A DNA stretch of 11,495 bases from Pseudomonadota bacterium (GTDB lineage Bacteria; Desulfobacterota; Desulfobacteria; Desulfobacterales; Desulfobacteraceae): NCBI GenBank assembly GCA_018816605.1, contig JAHIVS010000527.1, positions 1 to 11,495 of the forward strand, read 5' to 3'. How positions within the stretch are numbered: the stretch's first letter is position 1; every line of letters starts with the position of its first letter. Of this stretch, positions 1 through 8,125 are shown one piece after another. The notes beneath the pieces were generated by a model. The model was given only the letters and a program-made list of their open reading frames with translations. It had not been told where the DNA came from and ran no database searches. Made by a program: the position numbers and the translations under genes.

Positions 1-707
1 GCCGTCATAAACCCTTGGGTATCCTTCCATATCTCAAGCACACTGGCCGAAACTGCCGCCGCCACAACCGCTGCAGAATAATCGGAACCGCCCCTGCCGA
101 ATGTGGTGATATCGCCCTTCTCACTGACACCATAAAATCCTGGAACAAAGAGTATTTTTTCCGGCCCCATGTGGAGATCCATCCAGGCAGCAAGATTTTT
201 CCGGGTCTTGCCCATAAGGGCAGACGCATCCATAAATTTACCGTCGGAAACGATCCCCAGGTCCTCGGGAAGAACAAAGCTGCTGTCAAGTTTCCTGGCA
301 ACCAGTGCTTTGGAAAGAATAAGGGCCGAAATCCGCTCTCCGAAGGTGGCAATCATATCCTGCATTCTGGGGGTGGCTTCCCGGGTAAAATTAATCCCAT
401 AATAATACCGCTCCAGCCGCGTATAAACATCACTCAAATGTCTGGACAATTGCTTTTTGAGGGTATCATCCTGGATCAATACTTTTATGATATGGTTATG
501 AAGGGTTCTTAAACCATTGAGAACCAGAGGAATTTGGGCTTCCGATTCAAGGGCTTTTTCAATGCCTGACACCAGGATATCGGTAACACCGTAAAAAGCG
601 GAAAGGACAAAGACATCTCCTTTTCCCCTTTTGGCAATCAATTCAACAATCGTGTTTGCAGCCTGGCCGTCCTTGAGGCAGCCGCCGCCAATTTTTATAA
701 CTTTCAT
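1..707 (-). CDS. Aspartokinase (aspartate kinase), N-terminal part, cut by left window edge
   Basis: Aspartokinase phosphorylates L-aspartate with ATP to give aspartyl-4-phosphate, the first step towards lysine, threonine, methionine and diaminopimelate in the cytoplasm. Translating the minus strand from ATG 707-705 gives 235 codons with no stop up to the edge. It starts MKVIKIGGGC, the place of the family's KFGGTS nucleotide-binding motif. SAFYGVTD follows at about residues 36-43, then GFYGVSEKGD, GRGGSDYSA (residues 204-212, the classic kinase signature) and EIWKDTQGFMTA near the edge, matching the usual WTDVxGxxTADPR. The whole kinase core is visible; the C-terminal ACT regulatory part lies outside the window, so a monofunctional enzyme cannot be told from a homoserine dehydrogenase fusion. 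The motif order looks most like the AK III (LysC) style. The KIGGGC and WKD variants depart from the commonest consensus but seem tolerable. The ribosome site before the start is weak (AGG about 10 bases upstream). Confidence 0.9.
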   Translation of the reverse strand, partial: MKVIKIGGGCLKDGQAANTIVELIAKRGKGDVFVLSAFYGVTDILVSGIEKALESEAQIPLVLNGLRTLHNHIIKVLIQDDTLKKQLSRHLSDVYTRLERYYYGINFTREATPRMQDMIATFGERISALILSKALVARKLDSSFVLPEDLGIVSDGKFMDASALMGKTRKNLAAWMDLHMGPEKILFVPGFYGVSEKGDITTFGRGGSDYSAAVVAAAVSASVLEIWKDTQGFMT

Positions 708-751
708 GGGCGGCAACCTACCATAAACAAGCGGACGGTTTCAAGTTAAGT

Positions 752-765
752 TTTTCCCGGGAAAA
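752..765. promoter_or_regulatory. Perfect 14 bp palindrome between divergent aspartokinase and acyl-CoA ligase genes
   Basis: TTTTCCCGGGAAAA is its own reverse complement and lies 45 bp upstream of the aspartokinase start and about 150 bp upstream of the ligase start. A shorter perfect palindrome, TTGAATTCAA, sits at 794-803. Both are in the only non-coding space between the two divergent genes, so operator sites for a dimeric regulator are plausible. No regulator family is recognised. The 14 bp palindrome has no loop and no following T-run, so it is unlikely to be a terminator. The remainder of the 708-917 spacer is AT-rich and shows no gene. Confidence 0.35.
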
Positions 766-838
766 CCATTCAAACCTAAATACTTTAGAAAAATTGAATT
801 CAACCCCATAAACAATGTTCATTTATTTTATTTTTTGC

Positions 839-868
839 TTGACAGAAACCCTGTTTTCTATCTATCAA
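839..868 (+). promoter_or_regulatory. Candidate sigma-70-type promoter for the acyl-CoA ligase gene
   Basis: A perfect TTGACA -35 box lies at 839-844. A weaker -10 can be placed at 863-868 (TATCAA, 18 bp spacer) or 862-867 (CTATCA, 17 bp spacer). This would start transcription about 40-45 bases before the TTG start codon, leaving room for the AAGGAG ribosome site. The -35 is convincing; the -10 is not. Confidence 0.4.
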
Positions 869-917
869 GATCACGAAGTCTCTCTTTTAATCATAAACCG
901 CAACAAAGGAGAAGATA

Positions 918-2606
918 TTGTCCGATCAAAGCGTATATTCAAAAAAAACCTGGTTAAAGGCCTATGAGCCGGGGGTCAAGGAAAATGTGGAATTCGAGGA
1001 CGTTCTGGTGCCCCGATATCTTGAAGAGTCCACCAAAAACTTTCCTGACAACCCGGCACTGATTTTTCAGGGATTTACCCTGACCTTCACGGAATTCAAC
1101 GAAATGGTGGCACGATTTTCAGCCGCCCTCAAGGGATTCGGGATAAAAAAGGGAGACAGTGTTGCCATCCTGCTTCCCAATGTGATTCCCTGTGCCGTTG
1201 CCTATTATGCCATCCTTAGAATAGGCGGGATTGTCGTGCTCAACAATCCGCTTTATTCGGACAGGGAACTTGAACACCAGTTCACAGACTCAAACTCAAA
1301 ATTTTTGATCACCCTTGATCTGTTGACCAACCGCATGGTGAAACTCCGGGAAAAAACCAATATAAAAACCATTGTCTACACCTCCATCGGAGATTATCTG
1401 CCCTTTGTCAAACGATTGCTCTTTCCTTTGGTTGCTAAAAAAAAGGGATTGGCCGCCGATGTAACACCTGCAAAAGATCTGTATAAATTCAAGGATATCA
1501 TCGCCAAATACAGCCCTGATTTTACCCAGGCCGATGTCAAAATGGATGATGTGGCCATGTACCAGTATACCGGCGGTACCACAGGCGTCTCCAAAGGCGT
1601 GATGCTCACCCACAGAAACATTTCCTATCAGATCCAGCAAATAGAAGCCTGGTTCCCCAAATTTGACAAGGGTGCCGAAGTCATGCTGGGTGCCCTGCCT
1701 TTTTTCCACGTATTCGGCATGTCCGTGTCCATGAATTTTGCCATTCGCATGGGCTGGGCCAATGTTCTGGTGCCCAAGCCACAGCCGGAACCCCTGCTGG
1801 AAGCCATCAGCAAATTCAAGGTCACCTTTGCCCCCCTGGTCCCCACCATGTATATTGGAATGCTGGACCACCCGAACATGGAACACACCGACCTGACTTC
1901 TGTCAAAGGATGCTTTTCCGGAAGTGCGCCCCTGCCCATGGAGGTTATCAATAGTTTCCAGAAAAAGACCGGCTCCATTATTGTGGAAGGCTTCGGACTG
2001 ACGGAATCAACCCCCGTAACCCATATCAATCCCTTTAATGGTACACGCAAGCAGGGCAGTATCGGAATTCCCATTCCCAATACAGAATGTAAAATCGTGG
2101 ATCTTAAAGATGAAACCAAAGAGATGCCCGTGGGCGAACCGGGCGAGCTGCTCATGCGGGGTCCCCAGGTCATGAAGGGATATCTGGGCAAACCGGACGA
2201 AACAAAGAAAACCATGACCCAGGACGGATTCCTTCGTACCGGGGATGTGGCCACAATGGATGAGGACGGATATTTTTATATTGTTGACCGGATCAAGGAC
2301 ATGATCCTTTCCGGCGGATACAATGTCTATCCAAGGGATATTGATGAGGTTCTCTTTGAACACCCGAAAATTCTGGAAGCCTGTTCCATCGGTATTCCCC
2401 ATCCCAAACGCGGGGAAGCAGTCAAGGCCTTCGTCATTCTAAAGGAAGGCCAGAAAATGACGGCCGAGGAAGTCATTGCCTATTGCGACACAAAACTTGC
2501 CAAATACAAGTTGCCGGTGGAGGTTGAGTTCAGGCAGGAACTGCCCAAGTCCAATGTGGGCAAGATTTTAAGAAAGGATTTGCGGGCCCAGGAAGAGGCC
2601 AAATAA
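918..2606 (+). CDS. Long-chain fatty-acid--CoA ligase (FadD-type AMP-forming acyl-CoA synthetase)
   Basis: The product activates a fatty acid with ATP and CoA, through an acyl-adenylate, to acyl-CoA for beta-oxidation or lipid synthesis. It has 562 residues, about the length of E. coli FadD. Adenylate-forming motifs occur in order: the P-loop-like YTGGTTGVSKG (residues 217-227), GFGLTEST (358-365, motif A5), RTGD (440-443, motif A7, whose Asp binds the ribose), then DRIKDMILSGGYNVYP in the hinge, and PKSNVGK near the end with the catalytic lysine at K549. The N-terminus (KTWLKAYEPGV) resembles FadD-type ligases. The start is a TTG at 918, supported by AAGGAG at 906-911 six bases upstream; no ATG fits equally well. 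The gene stands alone: divergent aspartokinase upstream, strong terminator downstream. No signal peptide is seen; family members are cytoplasmic or membrane-associated. Chain-length preference cannot be read from the sequence. Confidence 0.93.
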   Translation: MSDQSVYSKKTWLKAYEPGVKENVEFEDVLVPRYLEESTKNFPDNPALIFQGFTLTFTEFNEMVARFSAALKGFGIKKGDSVAILLPNVIPCAVAYYAILRIGGIVVLNNPLYSDRELEHQFTDSNSKFLITLDLLTNRMVKLREKTNIKTIVYTSIGDYLPFVKRLLFPLVAKKKGLAADVTPAKDLYKFKDIIAKYSPDFTQADVKMDDVAMYQYTGGTTGVSKGVMLTHRNISYQIQQIEAWFPKFDKGAEVMLGALPFFHVFGMSVSMNFAIRMGWANVLVPKPQPEPLLEAISKFKVTFAPLVPTMYIGMLDHPNMEHTDLTSVKGCFSGSAPLPMEVINSFQKKTGSIIVEGFGLTESTPVTHINPFNGTRKQGSIGIPIPNTECKIVDLKDETKEMPVGEPGELLMRGPQVMKGYLGKPDETKKTMTQDGFLRTGDVATMDEDGYFYIVDRIKDMILSGGYNVYPRDIDEVLFEHPKILEACSIGIPHPKRGEAVKAFVILKEGQKMTAEEVIAYCDTKLAKYKLPVEVEFRQELPKSNVGKILRKDLRAQEEAK

Positions 2607-2628
2607 TCAAAAAAAATATGCATAGATA

Positions 2629-2649
2629 GCCATTGCCCTTGGTAATGGC
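2629..2649 (+). other. Small hairpin just after the ligase gene
   Basis: GCCATTGCC pairs with GGTAATGGC (one G-T pair) across a 3-base loop. It lies 22 bp after the stop codon and 15 bp before the main terminator. There is no T-run after it, so it is not itself a good terminator; it may act as a 3' end stabiliser or a pause site. Confidence 0.4.
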
Positions 2650-2664
2650 GAAAAGGACTTTCCC

Positions 2665-2708
2665 AGGAATGGATCGGTTTTGTTAAAAACTGATCCATTC
2701 CTGTTTTT
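2665..2708 (+). terminator. Intrinsic terminator of the acyl-CoA ligase gene
   Basis: AGGAATGGATC at 2665-2675 pairs exactly with GATCCATTCCT at 2692-2702. The stem continues inward (one G-T pair) to about 17 bp, closing a GTTA loop, and is followed by TTTTT at 2704-2708. This separates the ligase and aconitase transcripts. Confidence 0.9.
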
Positions 2709-2760
2709 CCGGCATTTAAGTGTACCCTCCATATCCAACTTCAATTCAAGATTCAGGCGA

Positions 2761-2788
2761 TTGCGACTTGATATATTACCTGTTTAAT
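2761..2788 (+). promoter_or_regulatory. Candidate promoter for the aconitase gene
   Basis: TTGCGA (2761-2766) and TTTAAT (2783-2788) are separated by 16 bp and would start transcription about 50 bases before the aconitase ATG. The area is AT-rich and other -10 placements are possible. A well-placed AAGGAG ribosome site (2836-2841) precedes the ATG at 2848 by six bases. Confidence 0.35.
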
Positions 2789-2847
2789 AATATCCTTAAG
2801 AAATAAAAACTTTTCAAGAATTCAAAAAAAACTCCAAGGAGCGTATT

Positions 2848-5511
2848 ATGACCACAGACAATATCCGTCAAACATTGTTGTTTCAAAAAAAGGAACTGAT
2901 AATTCACAACATCCGGTTGCTGGAAGAAAAGGGATTGTCAAAGATCAGTTCCCTTCCCTTTGCGGCACGGATACTCATTGAGAATCTTGCCAGAAACATG
3001 GGGGCCGGCACCATATCCTGGGAAGATATTGTGGCTGCTGCCAGATTTTATGAAACCCGGGCCGCAACCCAGAACCTGGTTGCCTTTTACCCGGCACGGG
3101 TCCTGATGCAGGATTTTACAGGCGTACCGGCTGTGGTGGATTTTGCCGCCATGCGGGATGCGGTCCATGGGGCAGGCCTGGACCCAAAGGGAATCAATCC
3201 GCTGGTTCCGGTGGATCTTGTCATTGACCATTCCATCCAGGTGGACCATTTTAAGGAGAAAAATGCGTTTTTCCTCAATGCAAAAAAAGAATATGAGCGA
3301 AACGCAGAACGCTATAAATTGCTAAAATGGGCACAGAAAAGCTTTGATAATTTCAGGGTGGTGCCACCGGAATCGGGCATCTGCCACCAGATAAATCTGG
3401 AATACCTGGCAAGTGTGGTTACAACGCGGAAAACAACAGAGGGAACCCTGGCCTTTCCCGATACCCTGGTGGGAACCGATTCCCACACCACCATGATCAA
3501 TGCCTTGGGAGTACTTGGCTGGGGGGTGGGCGGGATTGAAGCAGAAGCTGTCATGCTCGGCCAGCCCTATTATATGAACCTGCCCGAAATCATCGGCGTC
3601 AATTTTGTGGGCAAACCCAAACCTCAGATCACCTCCACAGATATTGCCCTGTATGTCACCCATATCTTGCGCGAAGAAAACGTAGTGGAAAAGATTGTGG
3701 AATATACCGGGGAAGGGTTAAAAAACCTGACCCTCACCGACCGGGCCACCATCGCCAACATGTCGCCGGAATATGGTGCCACGGCCGGCTTTTTTCCCGT
3801 TGACACCCAGACCCTTGACTATCTGGTTAAAACCAATCGATCTGAAACCGCCGCCTTGGTGGAAGCCTATTGTACCACCTGCGGTCTGTTCAACACCCAT
3901 GACAAAATACCTGTTTTCTCCAAAATCATCGACGTGGACCTGTCTGCCATGGAGACTTCCGTGGCCGGACCCTCAAGACCCCAGGACCGGATTCCCTTGT
4001 CACGGGTAAAAGAAAAAACCATGGCCATCTACGACCTTAAAAATCGCAAGGATATTCAAATTGCGCCCAAGGATCAGAAGGAAAAGACACCGGCGCTGAC
4101 CAACGGCAGCGTGGTCATTGCCGCCATCACCTCCTGCACCAACACTTCAAATCCCTACACCATGATCGGTGCGGGACTTGTGGCCAAGAAGGCGGTAGAA
4201 CTCGGCCTGTCCATTCCCTGGTATGTGAAGACCTCCCTTTCCCCCGGTTCCCGGGTGGTATTGGATTATCTCAATGGATCAGGGCTCATGGAATACTTTG
4301 AGGCCTTGAAATTTAACAATACCGGATTCGGGTGCATGACCTGTATCGGCAACAGCGGCCCTTTGGACCCGTTCGTTGAAGAAGCCATTAAAACCAATGA
4401 TCTGGATGTCATTTCCGTATTGTCGGGAAACAGAAACTTTGAGGCCAGGATTCACCAGGAGGTCAAGGGCAATTTCCTCATGTCCCCGCTTTTGGTGGTC
4501 ATCTATGCCATTGCCGGCAGGATTGATATTGATTTTGCCACCGAACCCCTTGGATTTTCCCAGGACGGCACCCCTGTGTTTATGAAAGATATCTGGCCGG
4601 ATCCACGGCAGATCGATCATTTTGTGGAAACCCATGTGAAGGAACGGTTTTTCAAAGATCAATACGCCAATATTTTCAAAGGCGACAAACTCTGGCAGGA
4701 TCTATTGGTCGCAGAAACCACCACATTTGACTTTGATGCAACATCCACCTATATTCGGAAGCCGCCCTTTTTCAAAGATTTTTCCCAGACGATCCCTGAA
4801 CTTACGGATCTTAAAGGTGCTAAAGCCTTGCTGGTGCTGGGCGATTCCGTAACCACAGACCACATCTCTCCTGCCGGGGCCATTCCCGTGGAATATCCCG
4901 CCGGCAAGTACCTGACTGACTGTGGGGTCAAACCCTGGGAATTTAATTCCTACGGATCCAGACGGGGAAACCATGAAGTCATGATGCGGGGCACCTTTGC
5001 CAATATCAGGATCAGCAACACCCTGGCTGGCAAACAAGGCGGCTTTACCGTCAAATTTCCGGAAAAGGAAGAAAGCTATGTCTTTGATGCTGCCCAAAAA
5101 TACCAGGCCCAGAATATTGATCTGATTGTCTTTGGCGGTAAGGAATATGGTACCGGCTCCTCCCGGGACTGGGCAGCCAAGGGCACCTGTCTTCTCGGGG
5201 CCAGGGTCGTCATTGCCGAGTCCTTTGAAAGAATCCACCGTTCCAATCTGGTGGGCATGGGAGTTTTGCCCCTGGTTTTCCAGGAGGGAGAATCCTTTAA
5301 GGGTTTGGGCCTTAAGGGGGATGAAACCTTTGAAATTAAAGGGTTAAGCGCCATCAAACCCAATGGTCTTTTAACGGTCAGGGCAATCAACGGAAACACG
5401 GAAATTTCTTTTCAGGTCATTGTGAAACTCAACACCGATATTGAAATCGACTATATCAAAAACAAAGGTATCCTGCACTATGTTCTCCGAAATATGATTT
5501 CCGGAAAATGA
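2848..5511 (+). CDS. acnA: Aconitate hydratase, AcnA/IRP type
   Basis: Aconitase interconverts citrate and isocitrate through cis-aconitate in the TCA cycle, using a [4Fe-4S] cluster whose free iron binds the substrate. The product has 887 residues, close to the roughly 890 of AcnA-type enzymes and in the AcnA domain order (domains 1-3, linker, swivel domain 4 at the C-terminus). Visible landmarks are QDFTGVPAVVD, HSIQVD, LVGTDSHTTMINALGVLGWG, the cluster ligands C430 (in SCTNTSNP), C496 and C499 (in GCMTCIGNSG), GDSVTTDHISPAG (665-677) at the start of the swivel domain, and the substrate-binding GSSRDWAAKG (from 770). All key residues are present and the gene looks intact. It has its own terminator and likely its own promoter. 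In sulfate reducers that oxidise acetyl-CoA by the TCA cycle this enzyme carries major flux. AcnA proteins can also bind RNA when the cluster is lost, but nothing here tests that. Confidence 0.96.
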   Translation: MTTDNIRQTLLFQKKELIIHNIRLLEEKGLSKISSLPFAARILIENLARNMGAGTISWEDIVAAARFYETRAATQNLVAFYPARVLMQDFTGVPAVVDFAAMRDAVHGAGLDPKGINPLVPVDLVIDHSIQVDHFKEKNAFFLNAKKEYERNAERYKLLKWAQKSFDNFRVVPPESGICHQINLEYLASVVTTRKTTEGTLAFPDTLVGTDSHTTMINALGVLGWGVGGIEAEAVMLGQPYYMNLPEIIGVNFVGKPKPQITSTDIALYVTHILREENVVEKIVEYTGEGLKNLTLTDRATIANMSPEYGATAGFFPVDTQTLDYLVKTNRSETAALVEAYCTTCGLFNTHDKIPVFSKIIDVDLSAMETSVAGPSRPQDRIPLSRVKEKTMAIYDLKNRKDIQIAPKDQKEKTPALTNGSVVIAAITSCTNTSNPYTMIGAGLVAKKAVELGLSIPWYVKTSLSPGSRVVLDYLNGSGLMEYFEALKFNNTGFGCMTCIGNSGPLDPFVEEAIKTNDLDVISVLSGNRNFEARIHQEVKGNFLMSPLLVVIYAIAGRIDIDFATEPLGFSQDGTPVFMKDIWPDPRQIDHFVETHVKERFFKDQYANIFKGDKLWQDLLVAETTTFDFDATSTYIRKPPFFKDFSQTIPELTDLKGAKALLVLGDSVTTDHISPAGAIPVEYPAGKYLTDCGVKPWEFNSYGSRRGNHEVMMRGTFANIRISNTLAGKQGGFTVKFPEKEESYVFDAAQKYQAQNIDLIVFGGKEYGTGSSRDWAAKGTCLLGARVVIAESFERIHRSNLVGMGVLPLVFQEGESFKGLGLKGDETFEIKGLSAIKPNGLLTVRAINGNTEISFQVIVKLNTDIEIDYIKNKGILHYVLRNMISGK

Positions 5512-5519
5512 TCCTCCCG

Positions 5520-5567
5520 GATCAAAAAGTCCTTTGCCGATTCTGCTGGTAAAGGACTTTTTTGATC
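5520..5567 (+). terminator. Intrinsic terminator of the aconitase gene
   Basis: GATCAAAAAGTCCTTTGCC at 5520-5538 pairs with GGTAAAGGACTTTTTTGATC at 5548-5567 with one bulged T, around a 9-base loop. The T-rich descending arm serves as the release tract. A second, imperfect hairpin with a T-run (about 5587-5616) could act as a backup. Confidence 0.85.
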
Positions 5568-5712
5568 TTGCTTTGACTTCCCCCACCAAGAAAGAGGGTT
5601 CCCTGTTTTTTTCTTGATTTTGTTCCGCAGTATGAAACAAGATTGTCCCTGGTAAATCAATTTCAACAAATGAAAATAATTCATTACCATTCGCTTAATT
5701 ATTTTTTTCTGA

Positions 5713-5718
5713 TATAAT
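5713..5718 (+). promoter_or_regulatory. Candidate -10 box of the malic enzyme promoter
   Basis: A perfect TATAAT lies in a very AT-rich stretch 79 bases upstream of the malic enzyme ATG. No good -35 is seen at 16-18 bp upstream (TTCGCT at 5690-5695 is poor), so either an activator is needed or the match is due to base composition. The 285 bp between aconitase and malic enzyme hold the aconitase terminator(s), this site and no evident gene. Confidence 0.35.
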
Positions 5719-5796
5719 AAATTTTGTTGTTTTTTGTAATTTTATCATTGTTGGGATTTAAAATTTAGAATCAAAATTTAAGGAAACATTGCAGTC

Positions 5797-7521
5797 ATGG
5801 AAATTAATCATTACGAATTTGAATACGGTGAGTTTGGCGAGACAACAGGTGTCACTATAAATTTGAGAGGATTTGACATCCTGCGATATAATAATATCAG
5901 CAAAGGTACGGCCTTCACCATTGAGGAAAGACGCAAACTCAAACTGAGCGGCTACCTGCCGCCCCGGGTCAAGACACTTGAGGAACAAGTCGCCTCAAGC
6001 CTTGATATCCTTGATAAAAAAGATAGCGACATTGAAAAATTCATCTATATCAGAAGTCTGTATGACAGAAATGTGGTCCTTGCCCATGCCGTTATTGCCA
6101 GCAACATCACCAAATTTCTGCCCATTATTTATACACCGACCGTCGGACTTGCCTGCCAGCAGTATTCCTCCATGTTCAGAAAAGCCAATGGGATCCATTT
6201 TTATCCGGGCAACATCGACTATGCCGAATACATCCTGAGAAATTACACGGACAAGGATATCGGAATAGCCGTTGTCACCGACAACCAGGGGATCCTGGGC
6301 ATTGGCGACCAGGGTGCCGGCGGGATACCCATCTGTCTTGGAAAACTCATGCTCTACACCCAGGGGGCCGGGATTGCTCCCTGGCATTGCCTGCCCATCT
6401 CCCTGGATGTGGGAACGGACAACAAAGAACTGATAGATGACCCCAATTACCTGGGCTGGCGGCATGAACGACTCCTGGGTGACGAATACTATGCATTTAT
6501 TGAGAAGTTTGTTGTTGCCTTTAAAAAGGTTTTTCCCAAAGCCTTGTGCCAGTGGGAAGATTTTTCAAAGCAGACTGCCTTTACGGTCCGGGATAAGTAC
6601 CTTGACCAGATTATCTCTTTTAATGACGATATCCAGGGGACAGGAGCCGTTGCCCTGGCCGGCATCATTGCTGCCATGCGGGTGAAAAAAGAAAAGATGA
6701 CCGATCAGGTTTATCTGGTGCACGGGGCCGGTGCCGGCGGCATCGGCATTGCCGAGCAGATCCAGACAGAACTCATGGAGCAGGGAATGGGGGAAGTCGA
6801 TGCCATTGCCAGAATCTTTACCCTGGATTCCAGGGGAGTGGTTACCACTGACCGGGATCTGGAACCCTACAAGAAAAAATTTGCCAAAGATCCCCAAAAA
6901 ATGGCCTGGATGAAGACCCCCAAAGACAATACCCTGCTGAATGCGGTAAAACATGAAAAAGTGACGGTTCTCATCGGCACTTCGGGACAGGGCGGCTGTT
7001 TTTCAAGGGAAATTGTGGAAGCCGTGGGCCAGAACACGGACCGGCCTGCAATCCTTCCCTTGAGCAATCCCACCACCAAAACCGAAGCCCTTCCCAGGGA
7101 CATCTATGAATGGACCAATGGAAAAGCGCTTGTGGCAACCGGCTCGCCCTTTGATCCCGTTGTTCATAGCGGCAAGTCCTATCGCATCGGCCAGATGAAC
7201 AACGCCTTTATCTTTCCGGGCGTGGGCCTGGGAATCATTGCTTCCGGTGCCAGTGTGGTATTGCCGGTATTCTTTTCAGCCGCAGCCCATGCCATGGCAG
7301 AATTTGTCAAGGAAGAGGATATCAAGGACGGCATCCTGTGCCCGCCCCTGGATCAATTAAAGGCCGTCTCCCTGGAAGTTGCAAAACGGGTGGGAGCAGA
7401 GGCGATAAAAGCCAATGTCACCGGAAACGATTGTGCTGTGTCCAGATTCAAACACAACAATGATGTGGAAAGACTCAACACATTGATCGAAAAAATGCGT
7501 TGGACTCCGGAATACAATTAA
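5797..7521 (+). CDS. Malic enzyme (oxaloacetate-decarboxylating malate dehydrogenase), large type
   Basis: Malic enzyme oxidatively decarboxylates L-malate to pyruvate and CO2 with reduction of NAD(P). The 574-residue product is of the long SfcA/eukaryote-like class, not the short bacterial class. Catalytic Tyr112 lies in YTPTVGLACQQY and catalytic Lys183 ends GDQGAGGIPICLGK; these numbers coincide with those I recall for human mitochondrial NAD-malic enzyme. Metal ligands are E254 and D255 (WEDF) and D278 (FNDDIQGTG). The nucleotide fold shows HGAGAGGIGIA from residue 309, with an acidic residue D344 (FTLDSRG) further on. Cofactor preference cannot be settled by eye. The ATG has AAGGAA 11 bases upstream, a long spacing, but homology to the family begins at once (GFDILRYNNISKGTAF), so this start is kept. 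With aconitase just upstream it fits central carbon flow: supplying pyruvate from malate, or the reverse carboxylation to fill the cycle. Confidence 0.95.
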   Translation: MEINHYEFEYGEFGETTGVTINLRGFDILRYNNISKGTAFTIEERRKLKLSGYLPPRVKTLEEQVASSLDILDKKDSDIEKFIYIRSLYDRNVVLAHAVIASNITKFLPIIYTPTVGLACQQYSSMFRKANGIHFYPGNIDYAEYILRNYTDKDIGIAVVTDNQGILGIGDQGAGGIPICLGKLMLYTQGAGIAPWHCLPISLDVGTDNKELIDDPNYLGWRHERLLGDEYYAFIEKFVVAFKKVFPKALCQWEDFSKQTAFTVRDKYLDQIISFNDDIQGTGAVALAGIIAAMRVKKEKMTDQVYLVHGAGAGGIGIAEQIQTELMEQGMGEVDAIARIFTLDSRGVVTTDRDLEPYKKKFAKDPQKMAWMKTPKDNTLLNAVKHEKVTVLIGTSGQGGCFSREIVEAVGQNTDRPAILPLSNPTTKTEALPRDIYEWTNGKALVATGSPFDPVVHSGKSYRIGQMNNAFIFPGVGLGIIASGASVVLPVFFSAAAHAMAEFVKEEDIKDGILCPPLDQLKAVSLEVAKRVGAEAIKANVTGNDCAVSRFKHNNDVERLNTLIEKMRWTPEYN

Positions 7522-7549
7522 GGATATCCCCCGCATCCCATCGCACGAC

Positions 7550-7591
7550 ACCGGCCATTTGGAGAAAACCTCAAATGGCCGGTCTTTTTTT
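7550..7591 (+). terminator. Intrinsic terminator of the malic enzyme gene
   Basis: CCGGCCATTTG (7551-7561) pairs exactly with CAAATGGCCGG (7572-7582), extended by A7550-T7583, and is followed by TTTTTTT at 7585-7591. The minus-strand flank is not T-rich, so it serves the malic enzyme and not the convergent gene that ends at 7629. Confidence 0.92.
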
Positions 7592-7628
7592 CCATAATAG
7601 TTTCCCAAGCGCCATGGATGATATTATA

Positions 7629-8081
7629 TTATCCCGGAAGCTTCAAATTTCCGGGCAATTGTTCCACAAAAGCCCGGATCTCATCCCTCACGCGTCTAAA
7701 GCAGTTCAGCTGGGTTTGTTTATCCGCTCCTTGCCGGGCAAGCTTTTCTGCCATTTTAGGAGGATCATCAAACCCCACATGGATCACCCGGCAGGCAGCT
7801 GGAAAATAGGGGCAGGTTTCATGGGCATGACCGCAGACCGTTATCACCACATCCAGCGCCATGCCTGTAAACTCAGTGACATTCTTTGAGTGATGGCGTG
7901 AAATATCCACGCCTGCTTCGGCCATCACCGCCGCGGCATCCCTGTTGAGGCCATGGATTTCAATTCCTGCTGAATAGGCCTCAATAATATCACCTTTTAG
8001 GGCGCGGGTCCAGCCCTCAGCCATCTGGCTGCGGCAGGAATTACCTGTACACAGAAACAAAATTTTTAGTTTTTCTTTCAT
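7629..8081 (-). CDS. Arsenate reductase / low-molecular-weight protein tyrosine phosphatase family (thioredoxin-coupled ArsC type)
   Basis: The family reduces arsenate to arsenite with thioredoxin, or dephosphorylates tyrosine. Starting at ATG 8081 the protein has 150 residues. The phosphate-binding loop is C11-TGNSC-R17-S at the very N-terminus, followed by QMAEGW. The pair C83 and C90 (VCGHAHETC) has the seven-residue spacing of the S. aureus pI258 ArsC relay cysteines C82 and C89, and HVGFDDPP supplies the general-acid Asp region. The full three-cysteine relay argues for an arsenate reductase over a plain phosphatase. An ATG at 8117 and an upstream in-frame start at 8204 also exist; 8081 is chosen because GGAG lies eight bases upstream and the fold begins right after it. 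The product ends about 18 residues longer than pI258 ArsC. No arsR, arsB or acr3 is adjacent, so a role in an ars operon is not supported by context. The gene converges on malic enzyme and diverges from AOR. Confidence 0.88.
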   Translation of the reverse strand: MKEKLKILFLCTGNSCRSQMAEGWTRALKGDIIEAYSAGIEIHGLNRDAAAVMAEAGVDISRHHSKNVTEFTGMALDVVITVCGHAHETCPYFPAACRVIHVGFDDPPKMAEKLARQGADKQTQLNCFRRVRDEIRAFVEQLPGNLKLPG

Positions 8082-8125
8082 GGGTTTGGCTCCGGATCGT
8101 TTTTGCGAATGGCTCATTTTAAAAA

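Noticed and set aside
15..512. 165-codon plus-strand open frame at the left edge
   Set aside because: The opposite strand encodes aspartokinase with its kinase signature in the same stretch; this frame has no homology.
1296..1886. Long minus-strand open frames inside the acyl-CoA ligase gene (this one and 1628-2254)
   Set aside because: Both are shadows of a gene with all motifs intact; composition (His- and Gly-rich) is typical of antisense translation.
4702..5238. 178-codon minus-strand open frame inside aconitase
   Set aside because: It is antisense to conserved aconitase motifs, has no family features and is explained by codon bias of the sense gene.
5587..5616. Second hairpin with T-run after aconitase as a separate terminator
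   Set aside because: The stem is imperfect (a mismatch and unpaired Ts) and the stronger terminator just upstream explains the site; it is mentioned only as a possible backup.
7633..7655. Inverted repeat CCCGGAA / TTCCGGG at the end of the arsC-type gene as its terminator
   Set aside because: It lies within the last codons and is followed on the minus strand by mixed A/T sequence, not a T-run.
7500..7889. 129-codon plus-strand open frame across the malic enzyme end and the arsC-type gene
   Set aside because: It overlaps a terminator and lies antisense to a well-supported gene; the translation has no recognisable domain.
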